From an uncultured Oscillospiraceae bacterium (lineage in GTDB: Bacteria; Bacillota; Clostridia; Oscillospirales; Oscillospiraceae), in NCBI GenBank assembly GCA_947632155.1, contig CANROF010000013.1, positions 1-48,765 of the forward strand: DNA of 48,765 nucleotides, written 5' to 3'. The notes under the pieces were generated by a model. The model saw nothing but the letters and a program-made list of their open reading frames with translations, was not told the DNA's origin and made no database searches. The translations under genes and the position numbers were made by a program. Numbering within the stretch: position 1 is the first letter of the stretch; each line of letters begins with the position of its first letter. Positions 6,479 to 14,047 of the stretch are shown here, one piece after another.

Positions 6479-8395
6479 TCAGCCCTGGGGCTCCGTTCCG
6501 CCCTCAGCGCCGCCGCCCTCCCCGTCGGGGGCCCCGCCCTCACCAGAGGTATCGGGGGTGTCCGGGGTATCCGAATCATCGGGATTATCCGGATTGTCCG
6601 GATTGTCCGGATTATCAGGATTGTCGGGAGTATCCGGATCGTCGGGGGTGTCCGGGGTGTCGGGATTCTCGGATTCACCCGGGTTATCAGGGGTATCCGG
6701 ATTTTCAGGATCATCCGGGTTATCCGGATTCTCGGGGTTATCGGGATTCTCGGGGTTATCCGGATTCTCCGGATTCTCCGGCTCGTCCGGGGGGACAGGG
6801 GCGTCGGGGCCAACGGCCACAATGGTCTTTCCGGCGTAATACGTGTCCTTTGTCACGAAAACGCGCCTGATGATGGAGCCGTTGCCGTCCCGGTAGACCT
6901 TGTACGCCTCGGAGACGCAGCCTGTGGCGCCGTACTCCCGGACGACCCGCTCGCCGGGGGCCAGCGTCTCGTCAACTGTCTCCACCACGCTGGGGCTCAT
7001 GTACTCCAGGACGTTGGATTCCAGCTCCACGGTGATGTCGCTCTCCTTGGTGCCCCAGATCTCCACGGTCAGGGCCTTGTCCTTGACGTAGGCCACGATC
7101 TTGATGGGATAATTCCTGTTGTTTTTGAATTTCAGGTCCAAATTCGGCCAGTAGACCGTGGCGTCGAAGCTGGGTGACACGTATGCCACCATCATGTCGT
7201 GGTTGTAGCGCTGGGTGATCTCCAGGTCCGCCACCAGGGCGCAGTAGTAGATGGAGGAGCTGGTCTGGCAGATGCCGCCGCCCACCTCCTGCACCGTGGT
7301 GCCGCCGGCGAAGGCGCCCGCCGGCATGTAGCCCTTTTCGCTGGTGCGCTCGCCTGTGGCATTGTTGAAGGAGAACTCGTCGCCGGGGTTCAGGACCATG
7401 TCGTTTATGGCCTTGGCGGTGAGGTCGATGTTGTTGATGCGGTTGTCGGTGCTGTCGTACATGGTGGTGGTTATCTCCGCCAGCTTATCGGCGAAGAGGC
7501 GGTCCTCCACCTGGCCGGCGGAGACGTCGGGCTGGGTGACCACCAGCTCCACGACGACGCTCTCGCCGGGGGCCGCGGAGCCGTAGGCGGCCTTGGCCGC
7601 CGCCTTGTCAAAGGAGATACCGGGGGTGCCGCCCTCCGGGGACTGGGTGTCGGGGTTGAAAACGGCGTCCACGGGCTCGGTGTAAATTTCGTCGTATATG
7701 GCGTCTATGTCCAGCTCCGCGCCGGCCTCGCCGGGGCATTTGGCCTCGGAAAACCGGTCGGTGGAGGCGCTCTCCCCGGAGAGGAGCGTATCGCGAACGA
7801 AGTCGAACACCCCGTCCTCGTCCACCTTATAGGCGTTTTCCGGCTTTGTGAGGATAAGGGAGCTGTCGGTGACGGTGTACGCCCCGTCGGAGGCGTCGTG
7901 GTTGACCCTGGCCGCGGCCTCGGAGATGATGGCCCGGACGCCGTCCTCGTTGAGGGTCCGCTGGGCGTAGACCTCGTGGGACTTGGACATGCACTTTACG
8001 TAGGAGACGAGGTTCGAGAAAAACCCGCCGTCCCGGCCGTAGGCGTAGGCCGCGTCCACCGCGTCCGTGACGGAGGAGGCGATGCCCACCTCGTCGCTGG
8101 TGACGCTGACGCTGATCCGGTCCGTGAGCACGGCGGTGGCCTTCACCCCGGAGGGCACGCCCACCCCGGCCTCCAGCAGCGCGCTGCTGGCGCGCTCATA
8201 CGTCATGCCGCCCACGTCAACGCCGTTGACGGTGACGTGGGGGTAGATGGTGTTGCGCCCGGCCACGTAGGCCCCGGCCCCGAAAAAGCCGATGACGGCA
8301 ATGGCGGTGACCGCCGCCAGAACGACGACGGCAACGGTGACGCCGTTTATCCCCCCGGCGCGTTCACGTTTCTTTTCTCTCTTTCCCTGTGCCAT
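6479..8395 (-). CDS. VanW-family exported protein with YoaR-like domains and Pro/Asn/Asp tail
   Basis: 638 residues from the ATG at 8395, chosen because AAGAGG lies 7 nt upstream; a second ATG at 8401 is too close to that site. Order: a basic N-terminus and one membrane span (about residues 16-42); YoaR/PG_binding_4-like repeats beginning PHVTVNGVDVGGMTYERA; the VanW domain (about 315-480) with NPGDEFSFNN and GGGICQTSSSIYY; a small beta domain; and a tail of about 100 residues built from PDNPEN, PDTPD and PDNPD units, ending Gly/Glu-rich with no LPXTG sorting signal. The family is cell-wall associated in Gram-positives and linked in some strains to glycopeptide-resistance clusters, but its reaction is unknown. 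No other van gene is nearby, so this is a general wall protein. Confidence 0.85.
   Translation of the reverse strand: MAQGKREKKRERAGGINGVTVAVVVLAAVTAIAVIGFFGAGAYVAGRNTIYPHVTVNGVDVGGMTYERASSALLEAGVGVPSGVKATAVLTDRISVSVTSDEVGIASSVTDAVDAAYAYGRDGGFFSNLVSYVKCMSKSHEVYAQRTLNEDGVRAIISEAAARVNHDASDGAYTVTDSSLILTKPENAYKVDEDGVFDFVRDTLLSGESASTDRFSEAKCPGEAGAELDIDAIYDEIYTEPVDAVFNPDTQSPEGGTPGISFDKAAAKAAYGSAAPGESVVVELVVTQPDVSAGQVEDRLFADKLAEITTTMYDSTDNRINNIDLTAKAINDMVLNPGDEFSFNNATGERTSEKGYMPAGAFAGGTTVQEVGGGICQTSSSIYYCALVADLEITQRYNHDMMVAYVSPSFDATVYWPNLDLKFKNNRNYPIKIVAYVKDKALTVEIWGTKESDITVELESNVLEYMSPSVVETVDETLAPGERVVREYGATGCVSEAYKVYRDGNGSIIRRVFVTKDTYYAGKTIVAVGPDAPVPPDEPENPENPDNPENPDNPENPDNPDDPENPDTPDNPGESENPDTPDTPDDPDTPDNPDNPDNPDNPDNPDDSDTPDTPDTSGEGGAPDGEGGGAEGGTEPQG
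6480..6800 (-). repeat. Degenerate tandem repeat encoding the Pro/Asn/Asp tail
   Basis: Units of 9-12 bp of the form CCGGATAATCCG run for about 300 bp inside the VanW gene and encode PDN/PEN/PDT triplets. Units differ at third positions and in length, as expected for a tract that expands and contracts by slippage or recombination. Confidence 0.85.
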
Positions 8396-8454
8396 ATCCA
8401 TGCCTCTTGACCAACGGAAAACCACATTTTCCGGTATTCTATACTATACTATAA

Positions 8455-8483
8455 ATCATATCCGAAGCCGTCGGAAAAATCAA
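8455..8483 (-). promoter_or_regulatory. Promoter of the VanW-family gene
   Basis: On the minus strand TTGATT (8478-8483), 17 bp, TATGAT (8455-8460). A run of TATAG units follows immediately downstream (8436-8454). Confidence 0.6.
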
Positions 8484-8543
8484 CTACAATTCAGTGAAAT
8501 TTTGACTTCAAAATGTTACTATTTTTCGGCAAATCCACGCCCG

Positions 8544-9794
8544 TCAGCCTATGCCCTGGAACAGCGCCACCTCGCCGGGGCGCTTGGAAAACATGGAAAA
8601 CTGGTAGGCGTCCCCCTCCTCGCTCTTCCAGGGGGAGACGATGCTCATGCGCTGCTTTGTCTGGGCGTCCAGTATCTCGCCGATGAGGGTGTTGGACAGG
8701 AGGAAGCCCTCCGGCGTGAAGCTCCAGCGGTCCTGGTTCTTCACCATCCACCGGTGCTCCACAAAGGAGTCCATCAGCTCCCGGGCCATGTCGAAGCGGC
8801 AGGGGAAGATGTCGTAATACTCCTTTTCGGAAATGCCGCGGGTGGTGCGCAGGCCCAGCATCAGGTACTCCCCCGCCCGCTCGAAGTCCGTGATGCTCTC
8901 GGCGTGGTCCACAACGCTCCGGCCGGAGAGGATATTCTGGGCGTAGAGCTCCATGTCCGCCACGCAGCTATAGCGCTGGCCGGAAACGCACGAGTGCGCC
9001 GCCGCGCCGAAGCCCATGTACTCCCCCATCTGCCAGTATTTCAGATTGTGCCGGGACTCATAGCCCCTCCGGGCGAAGTTCGATACCTCGTACTGCTTGT
9101 AGCCGTTGCGGCCCAAGGCGTCCACGGCGTAGAGGTACATGTCCGCCTGCAGGTCGTCGTCCGGGATAAAGGGAGAGTCCTTAAATGGCCAGAGGGGCGT
9201 GCCCTCCTCGATCTTCAGGCCGTAGCAGCTCATGTGGTCGGGCTTCAGGGCCAGGGTCCGGGTCAGGGTGTCGGCCCAGTCCTCCCGGGTCTGGCTGGGC
9301 AGGCCGTAGATGAGGTCCAGGCTCACGTTCTCAAACCCGGCTTTCCGGGCGTTGAGGACCGCCTCCTCCACCTTGGCGAAGTTGTGGAGCCGCCCGATGC
9401 TCTTCAAAATGCCGTCGTTTGCCGACTGCGCGCCGATGCTGAGGCGGTTGAAGCCCGCCCGGCGCAGCTTCATAAGGTCCCGTAGGGTGGTGCTCTCGGG
9501 GTTCACCTCCACGGTGAATTCCCCGTCCACCATGACCCGGCCGTATTTTTTGAGGGCGCTCATCAGCGCCACCAGCCGCCCCGCCCCATAGAAGCTGGGC
9601 GTCCCGCCGCCGATATAGACGGTGTCGATGACGTAGCCCTGGAGCTGCGAGGAGGACTCCCTTATGTGCGTCAGCAGCGCCTTCTGGTATTTGGGAATCA
9701 TGTCCTCCCGCCCGGCCAGGGAGTAAAAGTCGCAGTACGCGCACTTCCCGGCGCAAAAGGGTATGTGGATGTATATCCCCAGCGTCTTCTCCAT
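8544..9794 (-). CDS. hemW: Radical SAM heme chaperone HemW
   Basis: 416 residues from the ATG at 9794, which follows a GGAGGCGAGAGA ribosome site; the upstream extension reads through the promoter. The radical-SAM triad C14-x3-C18-x2-C21 lies in IHIPFCAGKCAYCDFYS, followed by YIGGGTPSF, EVNPESTT and LSIGAQSAND. This arrangement, with the extra Cys-lacking Phe-Tyr after the third cysteine, fits HemW rather than oxygen-independent coproporphyrinogen oxidase HemN. HemW binds heme and a [4Fe-4S] cluster and delivers heme to acceptors. HemN/HemW separation by eye is imperfect. It is transcribed alone from its own promoter. Confidence 0.85.
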   Translation of the reverse strand: MEKTLGIYIHIPFCAGKCAYCDFYSLAGREDMIPKYQKALLTHIRESSSQLQGYVIDTVYIGGGTPSFYGAGRLVALMSALKKYGRVMVDGEFTVEVNPESTTLRDLMKLRRAGFNRLSIGAQSANDGILKSIGRLHNFAKVEEAVLNARKAGFENVSLDLIYGLPSQTREDWADTLTRTLALKPDHMSCYGLKIEEGTPLWPFKDSPFIPDDDLQADMYLYAVDALGRNGYKQYEVSNFARRGYESRHNLKYWQMGEYMGFGAAAHSCVSGQRYSCVADMELYAQNILSGRSVVDHAESITDFERAGEYLMLGLRTTRGISEKEYYDIFPCRFDMARELMDSFVEHRWMVKNQDRWSFTPEGFLLSNTLIGEILDAQTKQRMSIVSPWKSEEGDAYQFSMFSKRPGEVALFQGIG

Positions 9795-9829
9795 TCTCTC
9801 GCCTCCCACCGCGATTTTCGTCATTTTAT

Positions 9830-9858
9830 ACTATACACCCCTGCCCCCGTTTTTTCAA
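9830..9858 (-). promoter_or_regulatory. Promoter of hemW
   Basis: On the minus strand TTGAAA (9853-9858), 17 bp, TATAGT (9830-9835), with the start point about 30 nt before the hemW ATG. Confidence 0.6.
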
Positions 9859-9928
9859 TCCCAAAAAAGTGAAACCGTGCCGCAGGGGCCGATGGCGCGT
9901 GTAATGGAAGTCGGGTAGTGGACCGATA

Positions 9929-9958
9929 GACGGGTCGCCGGGACGGCGACCCCTACGG
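9929..9958 (+). repeat. GTAGGGG-type hairpin repeat, left copy
   Basis: GGGTCGCCG-GGA-CGGCGACCC forms a perfect hairpin followed by CTACGG. A near-identical copy in the opposite orientation lies at 10242-10272 (one inserted base, one A/G change). The two flank the MITE-like element. Copies of this kind, with TAGGGG at one edge of a GC-rich stem, look like REP-type intergenic repeats. Confidence 0.65.
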
Positions 9959-9975
9959 CATAAACGATTGGTTTA

Positions 9976-10134
9976 TACTAATCCCTGATTAAAAACGCCA
10001 ACCGAGCGGCGAGAATTTTTTGCGTCAGGCGAGGAAGACGGCGCAGAGAATACTGTATGTATTGTCAAGCCGTCTGACGAAGCATGGCGCAAAAAAGACC
10101 GTCGCGAATTGGAGTTTTTGATTAGGGATTAGTA
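9976..10134. mobile_element. MITE-like palindromic element of 159 bp
   Basis: The ends TACTAATCCCT and AGGGATTAGTA are perfect inverted repeats, and the symmetry continues inward with gaps (ATTAAAAAC against GTTTTTGAT, then TTTTTTGCG against CGCAAAAAA, then GACGGC against GCCGTC), so the whole element can fold on itself. TTA stands directly outside both ends (9973-9975 and 10135-10137), a likely 3-bp target duplication. There is no coding capacity. This is the pattern of a non-autonomous miniature transposable element; the parent transposase is not in the window. Confidence 0.65.
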
Positions 10135-10164
10135 TTATACGTTTGGCATAAACGCGAGGGCGTT

Positions 10165-10199
10165 CCGTAGTAGGGGCCGGACACCGTGCCGGCCCATCC
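10165..10199 (+). repeat. GTAGGGG-type hairpin repeat, third copy
   Basis: TAGGGGCCGG-ACACCGTG-CCGGCCC shares the TAGGGG edge and stem-loop layout of the copies at 9929-9958 and 10242-10272 but has a different stem sequence. Confidence 0.5.
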
Positions 10200-10241
10200 C
10201 CCCGTCATACCGCTTCGTGTCCGTCATCCGCGCCAACGTAT

Positions 10242-10272
10242 CCGTAGGGGCCGCCGTCCCCGGCGACCCGTC
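10242..10272 (-). repeat. GTAGGGG-type hairpin repeat, right copy
   Basis: CCGTAGGGGCCGCCGTCCCC with GGCGACCCGTC is the inverted partner of 9929-9958. Together they make the 9795-10376 interval a patch of nested repeats; apart from these, the hemW promoter and the hairpin at 10322-10352 I see no gene in it. Confidence 0.6.
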
Positions 10273-10321
10273 CCCCGTTTTTCTCTCACCTTCCGACTTT
10301 CGCTCCGTCTCCGAAAACGGT

Positions 10322-10352
10322 ATTCGCCGCGCGTTCGGAACGCGCGGCGAAT
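10322..10352 (-). terminator. Long perfect hairpin after the nucleoside kinase gene
   Basis: ATTCGCCGCGCGTTC pairs with GAACGCGCGGCGAAT with almost no loop, 25 nt beyond the kinase stop. There is no clear T tract on either side, so it may be a terminator of the recJ operon or simply an mRNA-end stabilising stem. Its outer stem matches that of the aspS terminator at 29625-29656. Confidence 0.5.
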
Positions 10353-10376
10353 AATTTGGGTGCGCGGTGTGGGCGC

Positions 10377-11312
10377 TCAATACTTGTATATCCCCCCGCC
10401 GATGAACTCGCGAAGGAGGGAGGACTGGGGGACGTGCTTTTCCTCGATGGGGACGTACTGCTCCAAAAGGGGGATGATGCCGCGGACCTCGTCAAAGCCG
10501 TCGCGGTCCCGGGTCAGGTCCCGGAAGAGGGGCAGGGCCAGGGGGGCCAGGACGCTCATCTCGTACTCCAGGGTGGAGTCCAGGATGAGGCGGGCCTTGG
10601 GGATGTAGGGCGTGATGTGCTCCCGCTCGCCCCGCATGACGTTGGCCCAGAGGGAAAGGGTGTACTCCGCGTCGGCGCCCCGGAAGTTGTTGTCCCGGAC
10701 GACCCGGCGCACAAGGCGCGTCCACTCGGGCTTGAAAATACTGCCGTCCGGCATCACCGTCTCCGAGCTTGCGGATATGTAGAGGGCGAAGGCCCCGGGG
10801 TTTTTATCGGTTATCATGTCGTTGAGGGCGTGGATGCCCTCGAAGATGGCCACCTCGTTTTCCCGGAGGCGCAGGGGCGTGAACATGCTGGCCGAGCGCT
10901 TCTGGCGGGTGAACATGAAGTAAGGCACCCGGATCTCCTCCCCCCGGGCCAGGGCCGCGAAGTGCTCGTTCAAAAGCTCGATGTCCATCAAAAGCGGCGA
11001 CTCGTAGTCAACCTCCCCCTCCGGCGTCCTGGGGCAGGTGCGCAGGTCCAGGGTGTTGAAGTAGTTGTCCATGGAAATGGTGTGGGTGTTGACGCCCCGG
11101 CGCTCCAGCTCCGTCTCCAGGCGCTTGGCCGTGGTGGTCTTCCCCGCCCCGCTGGGGCCGGAGAGCAGCACGATGGGGCAGTTTTTCATATTCCCGCATA
11201 TGGCGTCCGCCGCCCGGACGATGCGGGCGGAGTAGCTCTCCTCGGACTCCTCCACGAAGGCCGCGGGCTCCGTTCTTGCCCGGAGATTGATGCTCTCAAG
11301 TGTATATGCCAT
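10377..11312 (-). CDS. Uridine kinase-like nucleoside kinase (PRK/URK family)
   Basis: 311 residues with a P-loop GPSGAGKTT at 52-60, the substrate Asp segment SMDNYFNT near 95 and a DYESPLLMD segment near 118, all typical of the phosphoribulokinase/uridine kinase superfamily. Many clostridial relatives carry an extra N-terminal TGS-like domain and are about 550 residues; here only the kinase half is present. The expected role is phosphorylation of a nucleoside (pyrimidine salvage), but the exact substrate is not readable. The start overlaps the end of hemZ by 17 nt, so it is the last gene of the recJ-to-hemZ operon. Confidence 0.75.
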   Translation of the reverse strand: MAYTLESINLRARTEPAAFVEESEESYSARIVRAADAICGNMKNCPIVLLSGPSGAGKTTTAKRLETELERRGVNTHTISMDNYFNTLDLRTCPRTPEGEVDYESPLLMDIELLNEHFAALARGEEIRVPYFMFTRQKRSASMFTPLRLRENEVAIFEGIHALNDMITDKNPGAFALYISASSETVMPDGSIFKPEWTRLVRRVVRDNNFRGADAEYTLSLWANVMRGEREHITPYIPKARLILDSTLEYEMSVLAPLALPLFRDLTRDRDGFDEVRGIIPLLEQYVPIEEKHVPQSSLLREFIGGGIYKY

Positions 11313-12795
11313 GATTCTGTCCTCCCGTCTCTCTGTAAAATTCCGCGATCTTCTCCTTGCCGGAGAGGATATTTTCGATTCTCTCCATGTACTCCTTGGG
11401 GTATTTGGGGTCGAATATCCGCTCCACCCGGCCGGTCCTCCTGTCCACGAGCTTGGTGGAGCCGCCGCCCCCCATGGCCAGGATCGTGCACAGCTCCTCC
11501 ATGATCAAAATGTTGTAAAGGCTCTCCGTCCCCGGCTTTGCCCAGCCCACGTTCTCAAACCCGCCGGACATGAATTTCTGGCGGTACAGGTAGTAGGGCC
11601 GGTACCCCGCTCCCCGCAGCCGCTCCGCGGCCTCGTCCAGCATTTGCCGGACGGCGGCGGCGTCGGGGCGGGCGGTGTCCTCCTCGGTGATGCGGGAGCC
11701 CTTTTTGAGGGCCAGGGTGTGGACGGTGACGTTCTCCGGCGCCAGCTCCAGCACCCGGGTCAGCGTATCCGAAAAGCCCTCCGGCGTGTCGGCGGGCAGG
11801 CCCGCGATGAGGTCCATGTTGATCTGGCAGTTTAAGTTCTCCCGGGCCATGGCGTAGGCCGTATAGATGTCCCGGGCCTCGTGGCGCCGTCCGATGGCCC
11901 GGAGGACCTGGTCGCTCATGGACTGGGGGTTTATGCTGATGCGGGTGACGCCCTCCATAGCCCGGAGCTTCTCCGCCGTCACGGTATCGGGCCGCCCGGC
12001 CTCCACGCAGGCCTCCCGCAGGTGCGTAAGGTCGAATTCCTCGGAAAGCCACCCCAGAAGCGTCTTTAATTCCTCCGCCGACAGCGTCGTGGGCGTGCCG
12101 CCGCCAATGTAGAGGGATATGGGACGGAGCCCCAGCTCCCGGGCGACCCTGGCCGTGGCGGCGATTTCCTTATGCAGCGCCTCCAAAAAGGCGGGGATGA
12201 GCTTCATGGACTTCTCCACGCTCTGGCTCACAAAGGAGCAGTAGGCGCAGCGGGTGGGGCAAAAGGGGATGCCCACATAGAGGGCGATGTCCCGCTCCCG
12301 GAGCTCCCGCTCCACCCTCAGCGACGCCTTGGCGGTGTCGAGGCACAGCCGCGCCCGGTCCTCCGCCACAAAGTAGTCCGCGGCCATTTTGGATACGGCC
12401 TCCCGGTCCCCCATCCCCCGCTGGAGATACCGCGTCATGATGGTCCCGGGGCGTATGCCGGTGAGCGCCCCCCAGACGGGCCGCGCCGGGATGAGCTCCA
12501 TGGCGGCGGCGTAGAACGCCAGCTTGAGGATCCGCTGGGCCTCCCGGTCCCGGGTCTGCTTTGTCCGAAACTGCGCCGGGTCCCCGGCCTGGACCGCCCG
12601 GGCCGTCCCGCCGTTATAGCACAGCTCCACCGCGGCCATAGCCTCCGTATCCGAAAACCGCAGCTCCGCCCGGGCCCAGTCCTCCCCCGGCGCCGGGGGC
12701 GCCTCCGGGTACTCCGGGCACTGGGCAGGCATCAGGGCCAGCAGGATCTGCTCCACGGCGTACTTGTAGTCGTGTCCGATAAGATAGAGCTTCAT
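11296..12795 (-). CDS. hemZ: Coproporphyrinogen dehydrogenase-like radical SAM protein HemZ
   Basis: 499 residues, the HemZ length. An N-terminal domain of about 165 residues precedes the radical SAM core, whose cluster triad is C179-x3-C183-x2-C186 in IPFCPTRCAYCSF, followed by YIGGGTPTTL and EAGRPDT. HemZ proteins are annotated as oxygen-independent coproporphyrinogen III oxidases, although the activity is not firmly shown for all. The ATG overlaps the stop of the metallo-hydrolase gene (ATGA, 4 nt), the usual dtd-MBL-hemZ arrangement of Clostridia. Confidence 0.9.
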   Translation of the reverse strand: MKLYLIGHDYKYAVEQILLALMPAQCPEYPEAPPAPGEDWARAELRFSDTEAMAAVELCYNGGTARAVQAGDPAQFRTKQTRDREAQRILKLAFYAAAMELIPARPVWGALTGIRPGTIMTRYLQRGMGDREAVSKMAADYFVAEDRARLCLDTAKASLRVERELRERDIALYVGIPFCPTRCAYCSFVSQSVEKSMKLIPAFLEALHKEIAATARVARELGLRPISLYIGGGTPTTLSAEELKTLLGWLSEEFDLTHLREACVEAGRPDTVTAEKLRAMEGVTRISINPQSMSDQVLRAIGRRHEARDIYTAYAMARENLNCQINMDLIAGLPADTPEGFSDTLTRVLELAPENVTVHTLALKKGSRITEEDTARPDAAAVRQMLDEAAERLRGAGYRPYYLYRQKFMSGGFENVGWAKPGTESLYNILIMEELCTILAMGGGGSTKLVDRRTGRVERIFDPKYPKEYMERIENILSGKEKIAEFYRETGGQNHGIYT

Positions 12796-13397
12796 ATCTC
12801 CTTGGCATACCTCAGATAATAATTGGTGGCTTTCTCGATGTCCAGGGTCGTGGGGTCCATGTGTCCGGGGTAGACCTCGTAGTTGCCCGGGATGTCCCCC
12901 AGGCGGCGGAGGGAGGCCATGAGCTTCTCCAGGTCCCCGCCGGGCAGGTCCGTGCGGCCGCAGCTCCCTTCAAAGAGCGTGTCCCCGGTGAAGAGGGCGT
13001 CCTGGCACTTGAGGGTCACGGAGCCCGGGGAGTGGCCCGGCGTCTCCATCACCCGAAAGCGCAGGCTCCCCACGTCCACGGTGTCCCCGTCGGACCAAAA
13101 GCGCGTGTCCGCGGGGCCGCAGTAACGGTAGCTCTCCGGCGTATCGGTGAAGTCCGCCCGGTGGATGAAGATGGGCGCGCCCGTCTCCTCATGGAGGGCC
13201 GCGGCGGCGCCGGTGTGGTCGTAGTGGCCGTGAGTCAGGAAGATGGCCCGGACGGTGAGCTTCGTGTCCTCAAGGTAGTCCATGATGGTGTTGAACTCGT
13301 CGCCGGGGTCGATGACGGCGCACTCTAAGGTCCTCTCGTCCGTCACCACGTAGCAGTTGGCCTCGATGTGGCCCACGGGAATACATTTTATCAGCAT
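12792..13397 (-). CDS. MBL-fold metallo-hydrolase (glyoxalase II/YcbL-like)
   Basis: 201 residues. The zinc motif H56-x-H58-x-D60-H61 is in FLTHGHYDHTGA, with the later metal ligands in ETPGHSPGS and YPGHMDPTT. The size and motifs fit the short hydroxyacylglutathione-hydrolase-like group (YcbL/YqgX type), which hydrolyse thioesters; the substrate in organisms without glutathione is unknown. It starts 3 nt after the dtd stop and overlaps hemZ by 4 nt. Confidence 0.85.
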   Translation of the reverse strand: MLIKCIPVGHIEANCYVVTDERTLECAVIDPGDEFNTIMDYLEDTKLTVRAIFLTHGHYDHTGAAAALHEETGAPIFIHRADFTDTPESYRYCGPADTRFWSDGDTVDVGSLRFRVMETPGHSPGSVTLKCQDALFTGDTLFEGSCGRTDLPGGDLEKLMASLRRLGDIPGNYEVYPGHMDPTTLDIEKATNYYLRYAKEI

Positions 13398-13400
13398 GGT

Positions 13401-13841
13401 TCAATTCCTCGTATCAAAAAGAATAGTCACGGGCCCGTCGTTGACGGACGCCACCTGCATATCCGCGCCGAAAACGCCGTGCTCCACCCGGAAGCCCCGG
13501 TCCCGGCACGCGCTCATAAACAGCTCATAGAGCGGTATCGCCGTCTCCGGCCGCGCCGCCTCCGTGAAGCCCGGGCGGCGGCTCTTGGTATCGGCAAAGA
13601 GGGTGAACTGGGATACGCACAGGATCTCTCCCCCGGCGGCGGCCAAATTGAGGTTCATTTTACCGTTTTCGTCCTCGAATACCCGCAGCCCGCACACCCG
13701 GTCGGCGAGCTTTATGGCGTCCTCCGCCGTGTCGTCCCGATGGACCCCCAGCAGCACGAGAAACCCTTTCTCGATTTTCGCCGTCACCGCCCCCTCAATG
13801 GCGACGGCGGCGCTCAAAACTCTGGTGACAACAGCGCGCAC
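13401..13841 (-). CDS. dtd: D-aminoacyl-tRNA deacylase
   Basis: 146 residues, full length for DTD. The two active-site signatures are present: SQFT at 77-80 and NDGPVT at 134-139 (the cross-subunit Gly-Pro motif). The homodimer hydrolyses D-amino acids, and glycine mischarged on tRNA-Ala, from tRNAs. The start is GTG with an AAGGAGGG ribosome site. Between relA and this gene lies copy A of the modular repeat, which any relA-dtd read-through transcript would contain. Confidence 0.93.
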   Translation of the reverse strand: MRAVVTRVLSAAVAIEGAVTAKIEKGFLVLLGVHRDDTAEDAIKLADRVCGLRVFEDENGKMNLNLAAAGGEILCVSQFTLFADTKSRRPGFTEAARPETAIPLYELFMSACRDRGFRVEHGVFGADMQVASVNDGPVTILFDTRN

Positions 13842-13867
13842 AGGCTCCCTCCTTTCTTAACCCATTT

Positions 13868-14047
13868 CAAATATTTTTTCCGGCGACATGCGCGTCGGAA
13901 AAAATACCTTTTGTCGCCCAAGTGTGCCCCTGCGGGGCGCGCGCAGGGCGACAGCAGGGAAATTTTTCTGAATTTCGCAAAATTCAGAAAAATTTCCCGC
14001 ACGTTCCCCTTGGCATCGAAAGCCCGTCAGGGCTTTCGAGCCAGTTA
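13868..14047 (+). repeat. Modular hairpin repeat, copy A (full, four hairpins)
   Basis: Four stems in order. h1: TTTTTTCCG...CGGAAAAAA (13872-13904). h2: TGTCGCCC...GGGCGACA enclosing GCCCC/GGGGC (13912-13953). h3: a 19-bp stem GGGAAATTTTTCTGAATTT and its complement (13958-13998). h4: CGAAAGCCC-GTCA-GGGCTTTCG (14017-14039). Between h3 and h4 is GCACGTTCCCCTTGGCATC. The h4 end runs into the stop codon of relA (TTA at 14045-14047 on the plus strand). It fills the space between relA and dtd. Confidence 0.85.

Noticed and set aside
6480-6800. Regular short repeats that look like a CRISPR array
   Set aside because: Units are 9-12 bp without unique spacers, stay in frame and encode the PDN/PEN tail of the VanW-family protein.
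5070-6839. A 589-codon open frame on the plus strand opposite glycerate kinase
   Set aside because: High G+C keeps antisense frames open. The minus strand has recognisable motifs, ribosome sites and a promoter; the plus frame has none and is rich in Gly/His/Val of antisense type.
6479-8395. VanW gene as evidence of glycopeptide resistance
   Set aside because: No vanHAX, vanY or vanRS genes nearby; VanW domains are widespread in Firmicutes without resistance.
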